A stretch of DNA of 64,000 nucleotides. It comes from Thalassobaculum fulvum. GTDB lineage: Bacteria; Pseudomonadota; Alphaproteobacteria; Thalassobaculales; Thalassobaculaceae. Position 1 is the stretch's first letter. Each line of letters opens with the position of its first letter. Location of the stretch: contig NZ_BMZS01000011.1 of the NCBI RefSeq assembly GCF_014652915.1, positions 124,001-188,000 of the forward strand. Direction: 5' to 3'. Shown here one piece after another: positions 18,272-26,196 of the stretch. The notes below the pieces were generated by a model. It searched no databases and was not told the origin of the DNA. It worked only from the letters and a program-made list of their open reading frames with translations. Made by a program: the position numbers and the translations under genes.

Positions 18272-19336
18272 CTATAGGAGACATGACCGTCTGGTAATTC
18301 GCCATTCCCAGGCCGGGGTGTCGCCGTCACGCCGGTCGGCGACCTCGACCCGCAGCTGGCGGTCGTGCGCCAGGGCGGCGCCGACCCACAGCTCGTTCCA
18401 GGCGTCGAACACCGCCGGGGAGAGCCCGCCCCGCTCCGCCATCAACCGCCATCCGGTCTGCCGCACCGTCCAGGCGTCGCCGCTGCCCGACACCTCGGCG
18501 GTGTCGCCCTGGGCCCGCGACAGCCGGGCGAGCCAGGCGGCGAATCCGGCGGCCCCGGGTTCCGTGCCGCCGAGCAGCCGGGCGGTCTCGTCGAGCACGT
18601 GCATGCCGATCTGGCGCGCCGCGATGCCGGCGACCCGCCCGCCCTCGGCCGACCCCAGCACCGCCACCGCCTCGGGCAGGATCGAGGTCACGTACTCCAT
18701 GGCGTAGTTGCGCAGGACCCTGCGCAGCCGGGGCTCCGGCCAAGCGTCGGCCGGCAGCCGGGGGGCGGCCGCCGGGTCGAAGGGCGGGCATTCCTCGTCG
18801 GCTGAGAACCGCAGCCGCTCGTCCGGCGTCAGCGCGCGGTCGGCCTCCCAGTAGTAGCCCTCGAGGCCGGGCTGGCCGTCGACGGTCTGCCCGGTGCAAA
18901 CGAAACCGAGCCGCGGATTGCCGAGCACCACGCCGTTGTTGGCGTGCCAGCCGCGCAGCATCGCGCGCGACACCTCGCTCGGGATGCCGCAGACCGCGGT
19001 CCCGGACCAGATCCAGCGCGGCGGCGGGTAGCGGACCCAGGCCTTGCGGTCGGTCGCGCGGACGTACTCGACCTTCACGCCGCCGACCCGGTTGGACAGG
19101 TAGTGGTACTGGGCGCAGGCGACGGCATGCGGCAGGCCGTCGAGCCCGAGCTTCTTCAGCCCCGGCAGGAAGCGGGCGAGCTGCTGGCGGCGGAAGGTCC
19201 GGAACACCACCTCGGCGGCCGGCCCGGTGCCGGCCCGGGTAACGAGCGCCAGGATCAGCCCGGTCAGGTAGGCGTGATAGACCGCCTCGACGGCGGCGTA
19301 GCCGGCGACGTCGTCGCGCGCCTCGGATCCGGTCAT
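18272..19336 (-). CDS. Uncharacterised protein
   Basis: A 354-residue soluble protein I do not recognise. It starts with ATG at 19336 behind a GGAGAGGA site. Notable segments are CAQYHYLSNRVGG, ATDRKAWVRYPPPRWIW and GYYWEADRALTPDERLRFSADEE. Tryptophan and aromatic residues are frequent in the middle third, and the C-terminus has the odd ending RSCLL. It is divergent from the CoA-transferase gene across 99 bp. Codon use and GC content match the neighbours, so it looks like a resident gene. An enzyme acting on a small molecule is possible, but I have no motif to support this. Confidence 0.75.
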   Translation of the reverse strand: MTGSEARDDVAGYAAVEAVYHAYLTGLILALVTRAGTGPAAEVVFRTFRRQQLARFLPGLKKLGLDGLPHAVACAQYHYLSNRVGGVKVEYVRATDRKAWVRYPPPRWIWSGTAVCGIPSEVSRAMLRGWHANNGVVLGNPRLGFVCTGQTVDGQPGLEGYYWEADRALTPDERLRFSADEECPPFDPAAAPRLPADAWPEPRLRRVLRNYAMEYVTSILPEAVAVLGSAEGGRVAGIAARQIGMHVLDETARLLGGTEPGAAGFAAWLARLSRAQGDTAEVSGSGDAWTVRQTGWRLMAERGGLSPAVFDAWNELWVGAALAHDRQLRVEVADRRDGDTPAWEWRITRRSCLL

Positions 19337-19435
19337 CTCGTCCTCTCCTTCGCGGGACACTCTAGCGGTGCGGACGGGCGAGGCGCACGGGACTATCCTG
19401 GTCCCGGATGATCCCTCGATCCGGAGACGACGACC

Positions 19436-20659
19436 ATGACCGAGCCGCCAGCACCGCCGTCGCCGGCACTCCAGCCCACGCACGACGCGCCGTACCGGGG
19501 GCTGCGGGTGCTCGACCTCGGGCAGGGCGTGGCGTCGCCGTATTGCGGGCAGCTGCTTGCGGTCTACGGTGCCGAGGTCGTCAAGCTGGAGCCGCCGGAA
19601 GGCGACTGGTCGCGGCGGCTCGGCACCACCTATGGCGGCCACTCGGCGCTGTCGGCGGTGTTCAACCGCGGCAAGCGCAGCCTTTGCCTCGACCTGAAGC
19701 ACGAGGCCGGGCGGCGGATCGCCCGCGACCTCGCGCTGCGGGCCGACGTGCTGATCGAGGGCTTCCGTCCCGGCGTCGCCGCCCGGCTCGGGCTCGGCTA
19801 CGACAGCCTGTCGGTCGAGAACCCCGGGCTGATCATGGTCTCGGTCAGCGGCTTCGGGCAGACCGGGCCGTATGCCGCGCGGCCGTGCTCGGACTCGGTC
19901 GGCCAGGCGTTCTCCGGGCTGGTTTCGCTCAACGCCGGGGCCGACGGCATCCCGCACCGGGTCGGCGCCACCATCACCGACGTGTCGACCGGGCTGTACG
20001 CGTTCCAGGCGGTCGCCACCGCGCTGTTCGCCCGTGCCGCGGTCGGCCGCGGCCGCTGGATCGACGTCAGCCTGACCCAGTCGACCGCCGCGCTGCTGGG
20101 CCACAAGCTGGCCGAGCACGTGCTGGAGGGCGGCAGCCCGCGGGCCCTGAACGCGCCGGCCGGCGTGTACCCGACCGGCGACGGCTGGATCATGGTGACG
20201 CTGGTGACCGAGGCGCAGTACCGCAGCCTGTGCCGGGTCATCGGCCGGCAGGACCTGGCCGAGGACCCGCGCTTCGCCGATTTCGCGCGCCGCGCCGACG
20301 TCGCCGACCTGCTGGTCCCGCAGATCGCCGAGGCGCTGCGGGGGGACACGACGGCGGCGTGGCTCGAGCGGCTGCTGGCCGGCGACGTCATCGCCGAGCG
20401 GATCCTCGACCCCGGTGAATGGGCGCGCGAGCCGCACGTGGTCGAGACCGGCGCGGTGGTCGAGGTCGAGACCGCCGGCGTCGGCGCCGTGCGGGTCCCG
20501 CGCACTCCGGGCGCGTTGCACGCTTCCGAGACCGGCCTGGCCGCCGCTCCGGCGGTCGGGCAGGACAGTCGGGCGGTGCTGCGGGCGGCCGGGTTCGACG
20601 ACGCCGGGATCGACGCCCTGGTCGCCGCCGGGACGGTGCGCGAGGCGACCGCCGCCTGA
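19436..20659 (+). CDS. CaiB/BaiF family (class III) CoA transferase
   Basis: A 407-residue protein with family features: GLRVLDLGQGVASPYCGQLL at the N-terminus, EVVKLEPPEGDWSRR, KRSLCLDLKHEAGR, and the probable catalytic aspartate in TITDVSTGLYAFQAV. Class III enzymes move CoA between carboxylic acids without a ping-pong acyl-CoA pool, as with formyl-CoA:oxalate or carnitine CoA transferases. The substrate pair cannot be told. The ATG at 19436 fits the start. It is convergent with a MarR gene, only 2 bp apart. Confidence 0.92.
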   Translation: MTEPPAPPSPALQPTHDAPYRGLRVLDLGQGVASPYCGQLLAVYGAEVVKLEPPEGDWSRRLGTTYGGHSALSAVFNRGKRSLCLDLKHEAGRRIARDLALRADVLIEGFRPGVAARLGLGYDSLSVENPGLIMVSVSGFGQTGPYAARPCSDSVGQAFSGLVSLNAGADGIPHRVGATITDVSTGLYAFQAVATALFARAAVGRGRWIDVSLTQSTAALLGHKLAEHVLEGGSPRALNAPAGVYPTGDGWIMVTLVTEAQYRSLCRVIGRQDLAEDPRFADFARRADVADLLVPQIAEALRGDTTAAWLERLLAGDVIAERILDPGEWAREPHVVETGAVVEVETAGVGAVRVPRTPGALHASETGLAAAPAVGQDSRAVLRAAGFDDAGIDALVAAGTVREATAA

Positions 20660-20661
20660 AT

Positions 20662-21108
20662 TCAGGAAAGCGCCCGCAGGTCGGCGCGCAGGGTGTCCGG
20701 GTCGGAGCCGGTGACCAGCGCCTCGATCTCCGCCTGGGTGCGGTCCCAGATCGGCATGGCCTGCACCAGCAGGGCACGCCCGTCGTCGGTCAGGGACAGC
20801 CGGCGGCTGCGACGGTCGCTCTGGTCGACCGAGACCGTGACCAGGCGCCGCCGCTCGAGCGGCTTCAGGTTAGCGGTCAGGGTGGTGCGGTCCATGGCCA
20901 GCAGGTCGGCGACCTCGCCGATGCGCGGCGGCTCCGGCCGGTTCAGCGACATCATCAGCGAGAACTGGCCGTTGGTGAGGCCGACCGGCCGCAGCGCCTC
21001 GTCGTAGCGCCGCGCCAGGGCCCGCGCCGCCCGCTGCACATGCAGGCAGACGCAGGCGTCACGGACCTTCAGGGTGATGTCGAAAGGCAGCTCGCCGGGC
21101 TCGGGCAT
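20662..21108 (-). CDS. MarR-family transcriptional regulator, possibly leaderless
   Basis: A winged-helix protein of 148 residues (150 if the ATG at 21114 is used). It shows the MarR pattern: GLTNGQFSLMMSLNR, DLLAMDRTTLTANLKPLERR as recognition helix, then the wing SVDQSDRRSRRLSLTDDG. A sigma70-like promoter ends at 21114, so transcription would start about 21107-21108, right at the second ATG. I therefore prefer 21108 and suspect a leaderless mRNA. A perfect palindrome fills the promoter spacer, suggesting autoregulation. Its targets may include the EmrA-like gene upstream, by inference. Confidence 0.88.
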   Translation of the reverse strand: MPEPGELPFDITLKVRDACVCLHVQRAARALARRYDEALRPVGLTNGQFSLMMSLNRPEPPRIGEVADLLAMDRTTLTANLKPLERRRLVTVSVDQSDRRSRRLSLTDDGRALLVQAMPIWDRTQAEIEALVTGSDPDTLRADLRALS

Positions 21109-21113
21109 GATCA

Positions 21114-21142
21114 TATAGTGTTGATATCAACTAAACTGTCAA
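21114..21142 (-). promoter_or_regulatory. Sigma70-like promoter with a palindromic operator in its spacer, for the MarR gene
   Basis: On the minus strand, TTGACA (21142-21137) is followed by exactly 17 nt and ACTATA (21119-21114). Within the spacer lies the perfect 12-bp palindrome GTTGATATCAAC (21120-21131). A repressor bound here would block RNA polymerase directly, as expected for MarR autoregulation. Confidence 0.65.
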
Positions 21143-21159
21143 GGCGGCGCGCGGGCCGG

Positions 21160-22308
21160 TCACTCCGCCTTGGCCTGCGAGCGGTCCTCGCGCCAGGCGG
21201 CGATCGCCTCGCGCGCGGCCGTCAGCAGCCGGCGCTCGCGGCCGGTGTCGATCGAGATCGACGCGGTCATTCCGGCCCGCAGCGGCGGCTGGTCGGCGGT
21301 CTGCTCGAGATCGATGCGGACCGGCACGCGCTGTACCACCTTGACCCAGTTGCCCGAGGCGTTCTGCGGCGGCAGCACCGCGAACTCGGCACCGGTGGCC
21401 GGCGCGATCGAGGTGATGCGGGCCTTCCAGGCGAGGCCCGGATAGGCGTCGACGGCGACCTCGACCGGCTGGCCCTCGCGGACGTGGGTCAGCTCGGTCT
21501 CCTTCAGGTTGGCGACCACCCAGGTCTCGTCGATCTCGATCAGGCCGAACGCCGGCTCGCCGGCCTCCAGCCACTCGCCCGGCTCCAGGTGGACCTGGGT
21601 GGCGATGCCATCGGCCGGCGCCCGCACGTTGGTGTAGCCGAGCTGCAGCTCGGCCATGTTGCGCTCGGCCAGCGCCTCCAGATAGTGCGGATGCAGTTCG
21701 GCCGCGCGCTCCGGGTCGCCGCCGAGCTCGGCCAGGACCTTGCGGATCTTCTCGCGCAGGCCGCGCAGCTTCTGGCGGGCGGCGGCCAGCTCGAACTCGG
21801 CCTCGTCCAGCTTGGCGGCCGTGCCGGCGCCGGATTTCGCCAGTGCCCGCTGGCGTTCGGCCTCGCGCTGGAAGTAGCGGACCGACTCGCTGCCCTCGGC
21901 GATCTCCGCCTCGATCTGCCGGTATTCGGCCCGCATACCGTCGATGGCGTTGCGGACCGACGCGATCTTGGCGTCGGCGATCTGCAGGTGCAGCCAGTGC
22001 GGGTCCGGGTCGAGCCGGAACAGCAGGTCGCCGGCCTTGACCCGCTTGTCGTTGCGCACGAACACCTCAACCACGCGACCGTCGATGTCGGTCGAGATCG
22101 CGATCACGTGGGCTTTGACGTAGGCGTTCTCGGTGGTCACGTAGCGGCCGGTGAAGGCGTACCACGTCGTGCCGGCCGCGATCATCAGCAGCGGCAGCAG
22201 CACCAGCAGGATCAGACGGCGGATGCGGCGGCCCCGTCCGCGCCGCGCTTTGGTCTCGATGGAGGCGGCCGGAACGGACTGCTGGGCCGCCTCGGCCCGG
22301 TCAGTCAT
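21160..22308 (-). CDS. EmrA/HlyD-type membrane fusion protein
   Basis: A 382-residue periplasmic adaptor. There is one membrane anchor (about residues 30-48, RLILLVLLPLLMIAAG), then the biotinyl-lipoyl half-motif RYVTTENAYVKAHVIAIS, two long coiled-coil helices (about 100-180), and a beta-barrel region with LEPGEWLEAG. EmrA proteins link the 14-helix EmrB pump to an outer-membrane channel for drug export. No EmrB gene follows: the next genes are MarR and a CoA transferase. It overlaps the upstream MarR gene by 8 bp, so that regulator very probably controls it. Confidence 0.87.
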   Translation of the reverse strand: MTDRAEAAQQSVPAASIETKARRGRGRRIRRLILLVLLPLLMIAAGTTWYAFTGRYVTTENAYVKAHVIAISTDIDGRVVEVFVRNDKRVKAGDLLFRLDPDPHWLHLQIADAKIASVRNAIDGMRAEYRQIEAEIAEGSESVRYFQREAERQRALAKSGAGTAAKLDEAEFELAAARQKLRGLREKIRKVLAELGGDPERAAELHPHYLEALAERNMAELQLGYTNVRAPADGIATQVHLEPGEWLEAGEPAFGLIEIDETWVVANLKETELTHVREGQPVEVAVDAYPGLAWKARITSIAPATGAEFAVLPPQNASGNWVKVVQRVPVRIDLEQTADQPPLRAGMTASISIDTGRERRLLTAAREAIAAWREDRSQAKAE

Positions 22309-22786
22309 CCGCCGCCTCGCGCTGGCTTTCGGATGCCGGGCCGCGCAATTCGTCGAAGGCGTGCAGGTTGGCCTTTATCTGCAGCAAGGTGTCGACGAAA
22401 GCCTCGTAGCGGTCACGCTCGATGCCCTTGCTGGCGTCGTTCCGGATGTCGGCGGCGATGGCGCGCAGCGAGCGCATCAGCCCCTGCACCCGGTCCGTCA
22501 GGTAGACGCGCTTGATGCGACGGTCCTGGCGGTCGGGACGACGCTCGATCCACTCCTTCTCTTCGAGCCGGTCGAGCAGCCGGCCGAGCGTCGCCTTCTC
22601 CAGGTCCATGAAGGCGGCGAGCTCGGACTGGGTCACGCCTTCCTTGGCGTACAGGGCGGTGAGGACCCACCACTGCGACCGGGTCAGCCCGATCTCGCGC
22701 CCGCGCCGGTCGAAGGCGACGCGCATGAGCCGCGCCACGTCGTGGATCAGGAAGCCGAAGTTGCGGTGGAGGTCGGACCGTTCCAT
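22301..22786 (-). CDS. MarR-family transcriptional regulator (EmrR-like), possibly leaderless
   Basis: A 161-residue winged-helix protein: GLTRSQWWVLTALY, GVTQSELAAFMDLEKATLG as the DNA-reading helix, and RRPDRQDRRIKRVYLTD as the wing. It sits directly upstream of the EmrA-like gene, overlapping it by 8 bp, the usual arrangement for a drug-responsive repressor of an efflux operon. A promoter TTGGCA-17-TAGCAT places the transcript start at about the ATG itself (22786), so the mRNA is probably leaderless. Confidence 0.9.
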   Translation of the reverse strand: MERSDLHRNFGFLIHDVARLMRVAFDRRGREIGLTRSQWWVLTALYAKEGVTQSELAAFMDLEKATLGRLLDRLEEKEWIERRPDRQDRRIKRVYLTDRVQGLMRSLRAIAADIRNDASKGIERDRYEAFVDTLLQIKANLHAFDELRGPASESQREAADD

Positions 22787-22792
22787 GCGAGG

Positions 22793-22821
22793 ATGCTAGT
22801 TGGCATGACAATAGTTGCCAA
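22793..22821 (-). promoter_or_regulatory. Promoter and inverted repeat upstream of the EmrR-like MarR gene
   Basis: On the minus strand TTGGCA (22821-22816), 17 nt, then TAGCAT (22798-22793). Inverted arms TTGGCA/TGCCAA (22800-22805 and 22816-22821) separated by 10 bp cover the -35 box and spacer, a reasonable operator for the MarR protein. Confidence 0.5.
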
Positions 22822-22863
22822 GAAGAAGGTTGCGGCGCCGCGTGGCACCGCCCGGCGCCTAGA

Positions 22864-24354
22864 TCAATCGGCTTCGGCCGGGTCGTCGCGCAGGGCGTCC
22901 CCGAGGGACATCTGGCGCCCCGGGTCGGTCGGATCGCCGGCCAGCCTCGGGAAGGTGAGGGTCACGGTCGTGCCCTGGCCCGGCATGCTGGCGATGTGGA
23001 GGTTGCCGTCGTGCTCGCGGACCAGGGCCCGGCAGAGCGCGAGCCCGAGCCCGGCTCCCTCGGTCGGACGGGAGGTGCCGACGTCGACCCGTTCGAACGG
23101 GCGGAACACCCGCTCGAGGTCGATCTCGGACATGCCGACGCCGGTGTCGGCGATCCGAACGGTGACCTTCCCGCCGGCCACGGCGTCGGTCTCGATCCGC
23201 ACCCGACCGCCCCGCTCGGTGAACTTGATCGCGTTGGTCAGCAGGTTGAGCAGGATCTGCCGGAACCTCACCCGGTCGCCGAGGATCACCGTGTCGTAGG
23301 CGTGGCGCGGCGACAGCTGCAGGTCGATGCCGGCGTCCGCGGCCCGGCCCTGGATCAGCCGGTGGCACGCCTCGACCTGTTCCGCGACGTCCAGCGGTTC
23401 GCGGCGCAGGGTCAGCTTGCCGGCCTCCACCCGCGAGAGATCGAGGACGTCGTCGATCAGGGCCAGCAGGTGGTCGCCGCTGGCCCGGATGTCGGCGGCG
23501 TAGTCGCGGTACTTGTCGTGCCCGATCGGACCGTACAACTGCCTGGCCATGACCTCCGAGAACCCGATGATGGCATTCAGCGGGGTCCGCAACTCGTGGC
23601 TCATGGCGGCCAGGAACATCGATTTGGAGCGATCGGCCGACAGCGCCGCGTCGCGCGCGCGCGACAGCTCCTCGGAGGTGGTCTTCAGGCGGGCGTTCTG
23701 CCGGCCCAGCATCGTCAGGGTCTCGGAGGTTTCCTGCAATGCCTGGTCGCGTTGTCGAAGCGCGGTCTGCAGGTGGTCGAGCGCATCGCGCAACGCCCGC
23801 AGGGCGACCCGGTCGATGACCAGGTACAGCCCGATCGTCAGCAGGGCCGAGAACGCCAGGACCAGCGCCGTCTCGATCAGGGTCGACCGGAGACTGACCG
23901 CAACCACGACCTCGGCGACCTGCGCGCCGTTGGCCGTGACCGGGGCCCGCACCCGCATGACCGGGCGCGCCACGGCGTCCGGCGGGGCGATCAGCGGGCC
24001 GCCTTCCGGTCCGACCAGGGTCCGTTCGATCTGCAAGCCGCGCGATGGGGCGATGCCGAGCACCTGCCCGAGGTCGGCCGCCTGCCGCCATTGCGAGCCG
24101 GCCGACAGCACGTGCTCGGCGACGCGCTCGGCGACCACCGCCGCGTCCAGCACCACGTGCTCGTGCAGGGCGCGGACGCTGACTGCCGCGAACAGCGAGG
24201 GAATCGACAGCAGCACCAGGGCGATCGTCGCGAAGCTGAGCCTGCGCAGGCTCAGCCGGACCATGGCGATGTCCATCGCCGGCGTGCGCTCGGGAGCGCT
24301 GAGGCCGTCCTCGGGCTCGGAAGGTCCGGCCGTCGGCGGTGCTTCGGTCGTCAC
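22864..24354 (-). CDS. Membrane sensor histidine kinase
   Basis: A 496-residue protein. A hydrophilic N-terminus is followed by a transmembrane helix (about 40-60), a periplasmic sensor region of about 110 residues, a second helix (about 165-188) and a coiled linker. The HisKA domain has MSHELRTPLNAIIGFSE and the ATPase domain has NLLTNAIKF, ADTGVGMSE and GAGLGLALCRALV. It should autophosphorylate the H-box histidine and pass phosphate to a response regulator, but none is adjacent, so it is an orphan. The signal sensed is unknown. It is divergent from cysE across 236 bp. Confidence 0.92.
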   Translation of the reverse strand: MTTEAPPTAGPSEPEDGLSAPERTPAMDIAMVRLSLRRLSFATIALVLLSIPSLFAAVSVRALHEHVVLDAAVVAERVAEHVLSAGSQWRQAADLGQVLGIAPSRGLQIERTLVGPEGGPLIAPPDAVARPVMRVRAPVTANGAQVAEVVVAVSLRSTLIETALVLAFSALLTIGLYLVIDRVALRALRDALDHLQTALRQRDQALQETSETLTMLGRQNARLKTTSEELSRARDAALSADRSKSMFLAAMSHELRTPLNAIIGFSEVMARQLYGPIGHDKYRDYAADIRASGDHLLALIDDVLDLSRVEAGKLTLRREPLDVAEQVEACHRLIQGRAADAGIDLQLSPRHAYDTVILGDRVRFRQILLNLLTNAIKFTERGGRVRIETDAVAGGKVTVRIADTGVGMSEIDLERVFRPFERVDVGTSRPTEGAGLGLALCRALVREHDGNLHIASMPGQGTTVTLTFPRLAGDPTDPGRQMSLGDALRDDPAEAD

Positions 24355-24590
24355 GGCGAACCTCGCGTCGCGGGGCAGTCGGGGGATCTTGCGCGAGATC
24401 GATTAACCGCCCGTTAAGCTGGTTGCCCGAACCCTATCGTCCGGGATGGCCCGGGTGAACCCTTGGAACGGCACCCGTTCCGCGCCGGCGGTGACGGCGG
24501 ATGCTTGAAACGGGTAGACTTCGGAACAAGCTGTGAGGCACGCGTTCGTGGCGGCCCGGTGCGAGGACCGCGCGGCGAGGAGGAAACTCG

Positions 24591-25421
24591 ATGGCCGAAG
24601 CCGAAGCCCAATGGCCGCGCCAGGTCGCGGCCCAGCTGGATCCGATCTGGGACGGCCTGCGGATCGACGCCGAAGCGACGGCGCGCGACGAGCCGGCGCT
24701 GGCGAGCTTCCTGCACGCCACGGTGCTGGCGCACGACACCCTCGAGCACGCGCTGGCGTATCACCTGTCGCAGAAGCTCGGTTCGGAGTCGATCACCGGG
24801 CTGTCGCTGCGCCAGACCATCGATCAGGCGGTTCATGGCGAGGCCGACATCGGCCAGCAGGTCCGGGCCGACCTGTCGGCGGTGTTCGACCGCGACCCGG
24901 CCTGCACCAGCTATCTGGAACCGTTCCTCTACTTCAAGGGCTTCCAGGCGCTGCAGGCGCACCGGGTGGCGCATTGGCTGTGGGCCAACAACCGCCGGGC
25001 GATGGCGCTGTACCTGCAGTCCCGCACCTCCGAGGTGTACGGGGTCGACATCCACCCGGCGGCCAAGATCGGCCGCGGCATCATGATCGACCACGCGACC
25101 AGCGTGGTGGTGGGCGAGACCGCGGTGATCGAGGACGAGGTGTCGCTGCTGCACGGCGTCACCCTCGGCGGTACCGGCAAGGAGACCGGGGACCGTCATC
25201 CCAAGGTGCGGCGCGGTGCGCTGATCGGCGCCAACTCGACGATCCTCGGCAACATCGAGATCGGCCGGTGCTCGCGGGTCGGCGCCGGCAGCGTGGTTCT
25301 GCGCGACGTTCCGGCCAACACCACCGTCGCCGGGGTTCCGGCCAAGGTCGTCGGCACGGCCGGCTGCGATCACCCGGCGCTCTCGATGGACCAGCGGTTC
25401 TGGGAGGACCCGAGGGTCTGA
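24591..25421 (+). CDS. cysE: Serine O-acetyltransferase
   Basis: A 276-residue protein. The N-terminal helical domain contains LASFLHATVLAHDTLEHAL. The C-terminal left-handed beta-helix has the hexapeptide pattern with DIHPAAKIGRGIMIDHAT, then LLHGVTLGGTGKETGDRHP, the conserved catalytic/binding loop of CysE. It transfers acetyl from acetyl-CoA to serine in cysteine synthesis. An AGGAGGA-type site precedes the ATG. It is alone here, not linked to a Rrf2 or NifS gene. The C-terminal tail ends RFWEDPRV and lacks an obvious terminal isoleucine for CysK binding. Confidence 0.95.
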   Translation: MAEAEAQWPRQVAAQLDPIWDGLRIDAEATARDEPALASFLHATVLAHDTLEHALAYHLSQKLGSESITGLSLRQTIDQAVHGEADIGQQVRADLSAVFDRDPACTSYLEPFLYFKGFQALQAHRVAHWLWANNRRAMALYLQSRTSEVYGVDIHPAAKIGRGIMIDHATSVVVGETAVIEDEVSLLHGVTLGGTGKETGDRHPKVRRGALIGANSTILGNIEIGRCSRVGAGSVVLRDVPANTTVAGVPAKVVGTAGCDHPALSMDQRFWEDPRV

Positions 25422-25556
25422 AATACGCCCTGCCGGGCCGGCTCACCGCCCGGTCCGTACGTTCCGCGGTTCCCGCAACCCGGCTTTGCCTTTGCCTGGC
25501 GTCGGCCCGATACTGGGAGGTCGCCGGTTCGTGACGGCGGATGGAGGAATTGCGCC

Positions 25557-26183
25557 ATGTCCGAAGAGCTCCGCACGTCGGAAACCTCCGAAAGCCTGAC
25601 CGACGCCCTGCTGCAGACCATGCATCAGGCGAGCGGCGAGGTGCTGCACCAGCATGCGGCGAAGGTCGGGCTGATCACGCATCTGCTGGCGATCGCCATG
25701 GGCCACGACGAGTCGGAAGCCGCGGCCTTCGCCTATGCCGGCACCATGCACGACGTCGGCCGCAGCGCCATGTCGGATGCCCTGTTCGGCAAGAACGGCG
25801 TGCTGAACGCGGAGGAGGTCACCGAGGTTCGTCGGCACACCGGGCACGGCGCCATGCTGCTCGAGGACGCCGGTTACGATCCCGACGGCCTCGTCATCCA
25901 GTGTGCCCTGCACCATCACGAACGGTTCGACGGGACCGGCTATCCGGCCGGCCTGAAGGGCGAGAAGATTCCGCTCGTGGCGCGGCTGGTGGCGGTCGCC
26001 GACGTGTACGACGCGTTGCGGGCGGCCCGGCCGTACAAGCCGGCCATGGACCACGAGACCGCCTGCCGGATCATCCTCGAGGGCGACGAGCGCTGCCAGC
26101 CGAGCCACTTCGACCCGGCGGTGCTCCAGGCTTTCCGCGACAACGCCGAGGCGATCCGCCGGCTGTGGGATCCGGTGAGTTGA
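25557..26183 (+). CDS. HD-GYP-type phosphohydrolase domain protein
   Basis: A 208-residue protein that is little more than one HD-GYP domain. It has the metal motif MHDVGR (canonical HDxGK, with Lys replaced by Arg), RRHTGHGAMLL, HHHERFDGTGYPAGLKGEKIP with the GYP signature, and DVYDALRAARPYKP. Such domains hydrolyse cyclic-di-GMP to GMP using two or three iron ions. The K-to-R change may affect activity. No receiver or sensor domain is attached, so it may act with a partner. A GGAGGA site lies 8 nt before the ATG. It follows cysE by 135 bp. Confidence 0.88.
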   Translation: MSEELRTSETSESLTDALLQTMHQASGEVLHQHAAKVGLITHLLAIAMGHDESEAAAFAYAGTMHDVGRSAMSDALFGKNGVLNAEEVTEVRRHTGHGAMLLEDAGYDPDGLVIQCALHHHERFDGTGYPAGLKGEKIPLVARLVAVADVYDALRAARPYKPAMDHETACRIILEGDERCQPSHFDPAVLQAFRDNAEAIRRLWDPVS

Positions 26184-26196
26184 TCCCTTCGTCGAC

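Noticed and set aside
19337-20521. Apparent 395-residue extension of the uncharacterised 18.3-kb protein
   Set aside because: It is antisense to the CoA-transferase gene and has a shadow composition; a good ribosome site and ATG exist at 19336.
20655-20666. Perfect palindrome CCTGAATTCAGG between the CoA transferase and MarR genes
   Set aside because: It merely contains the two convergent stop codons (TGA and TCA); too short to be a useful terminator.
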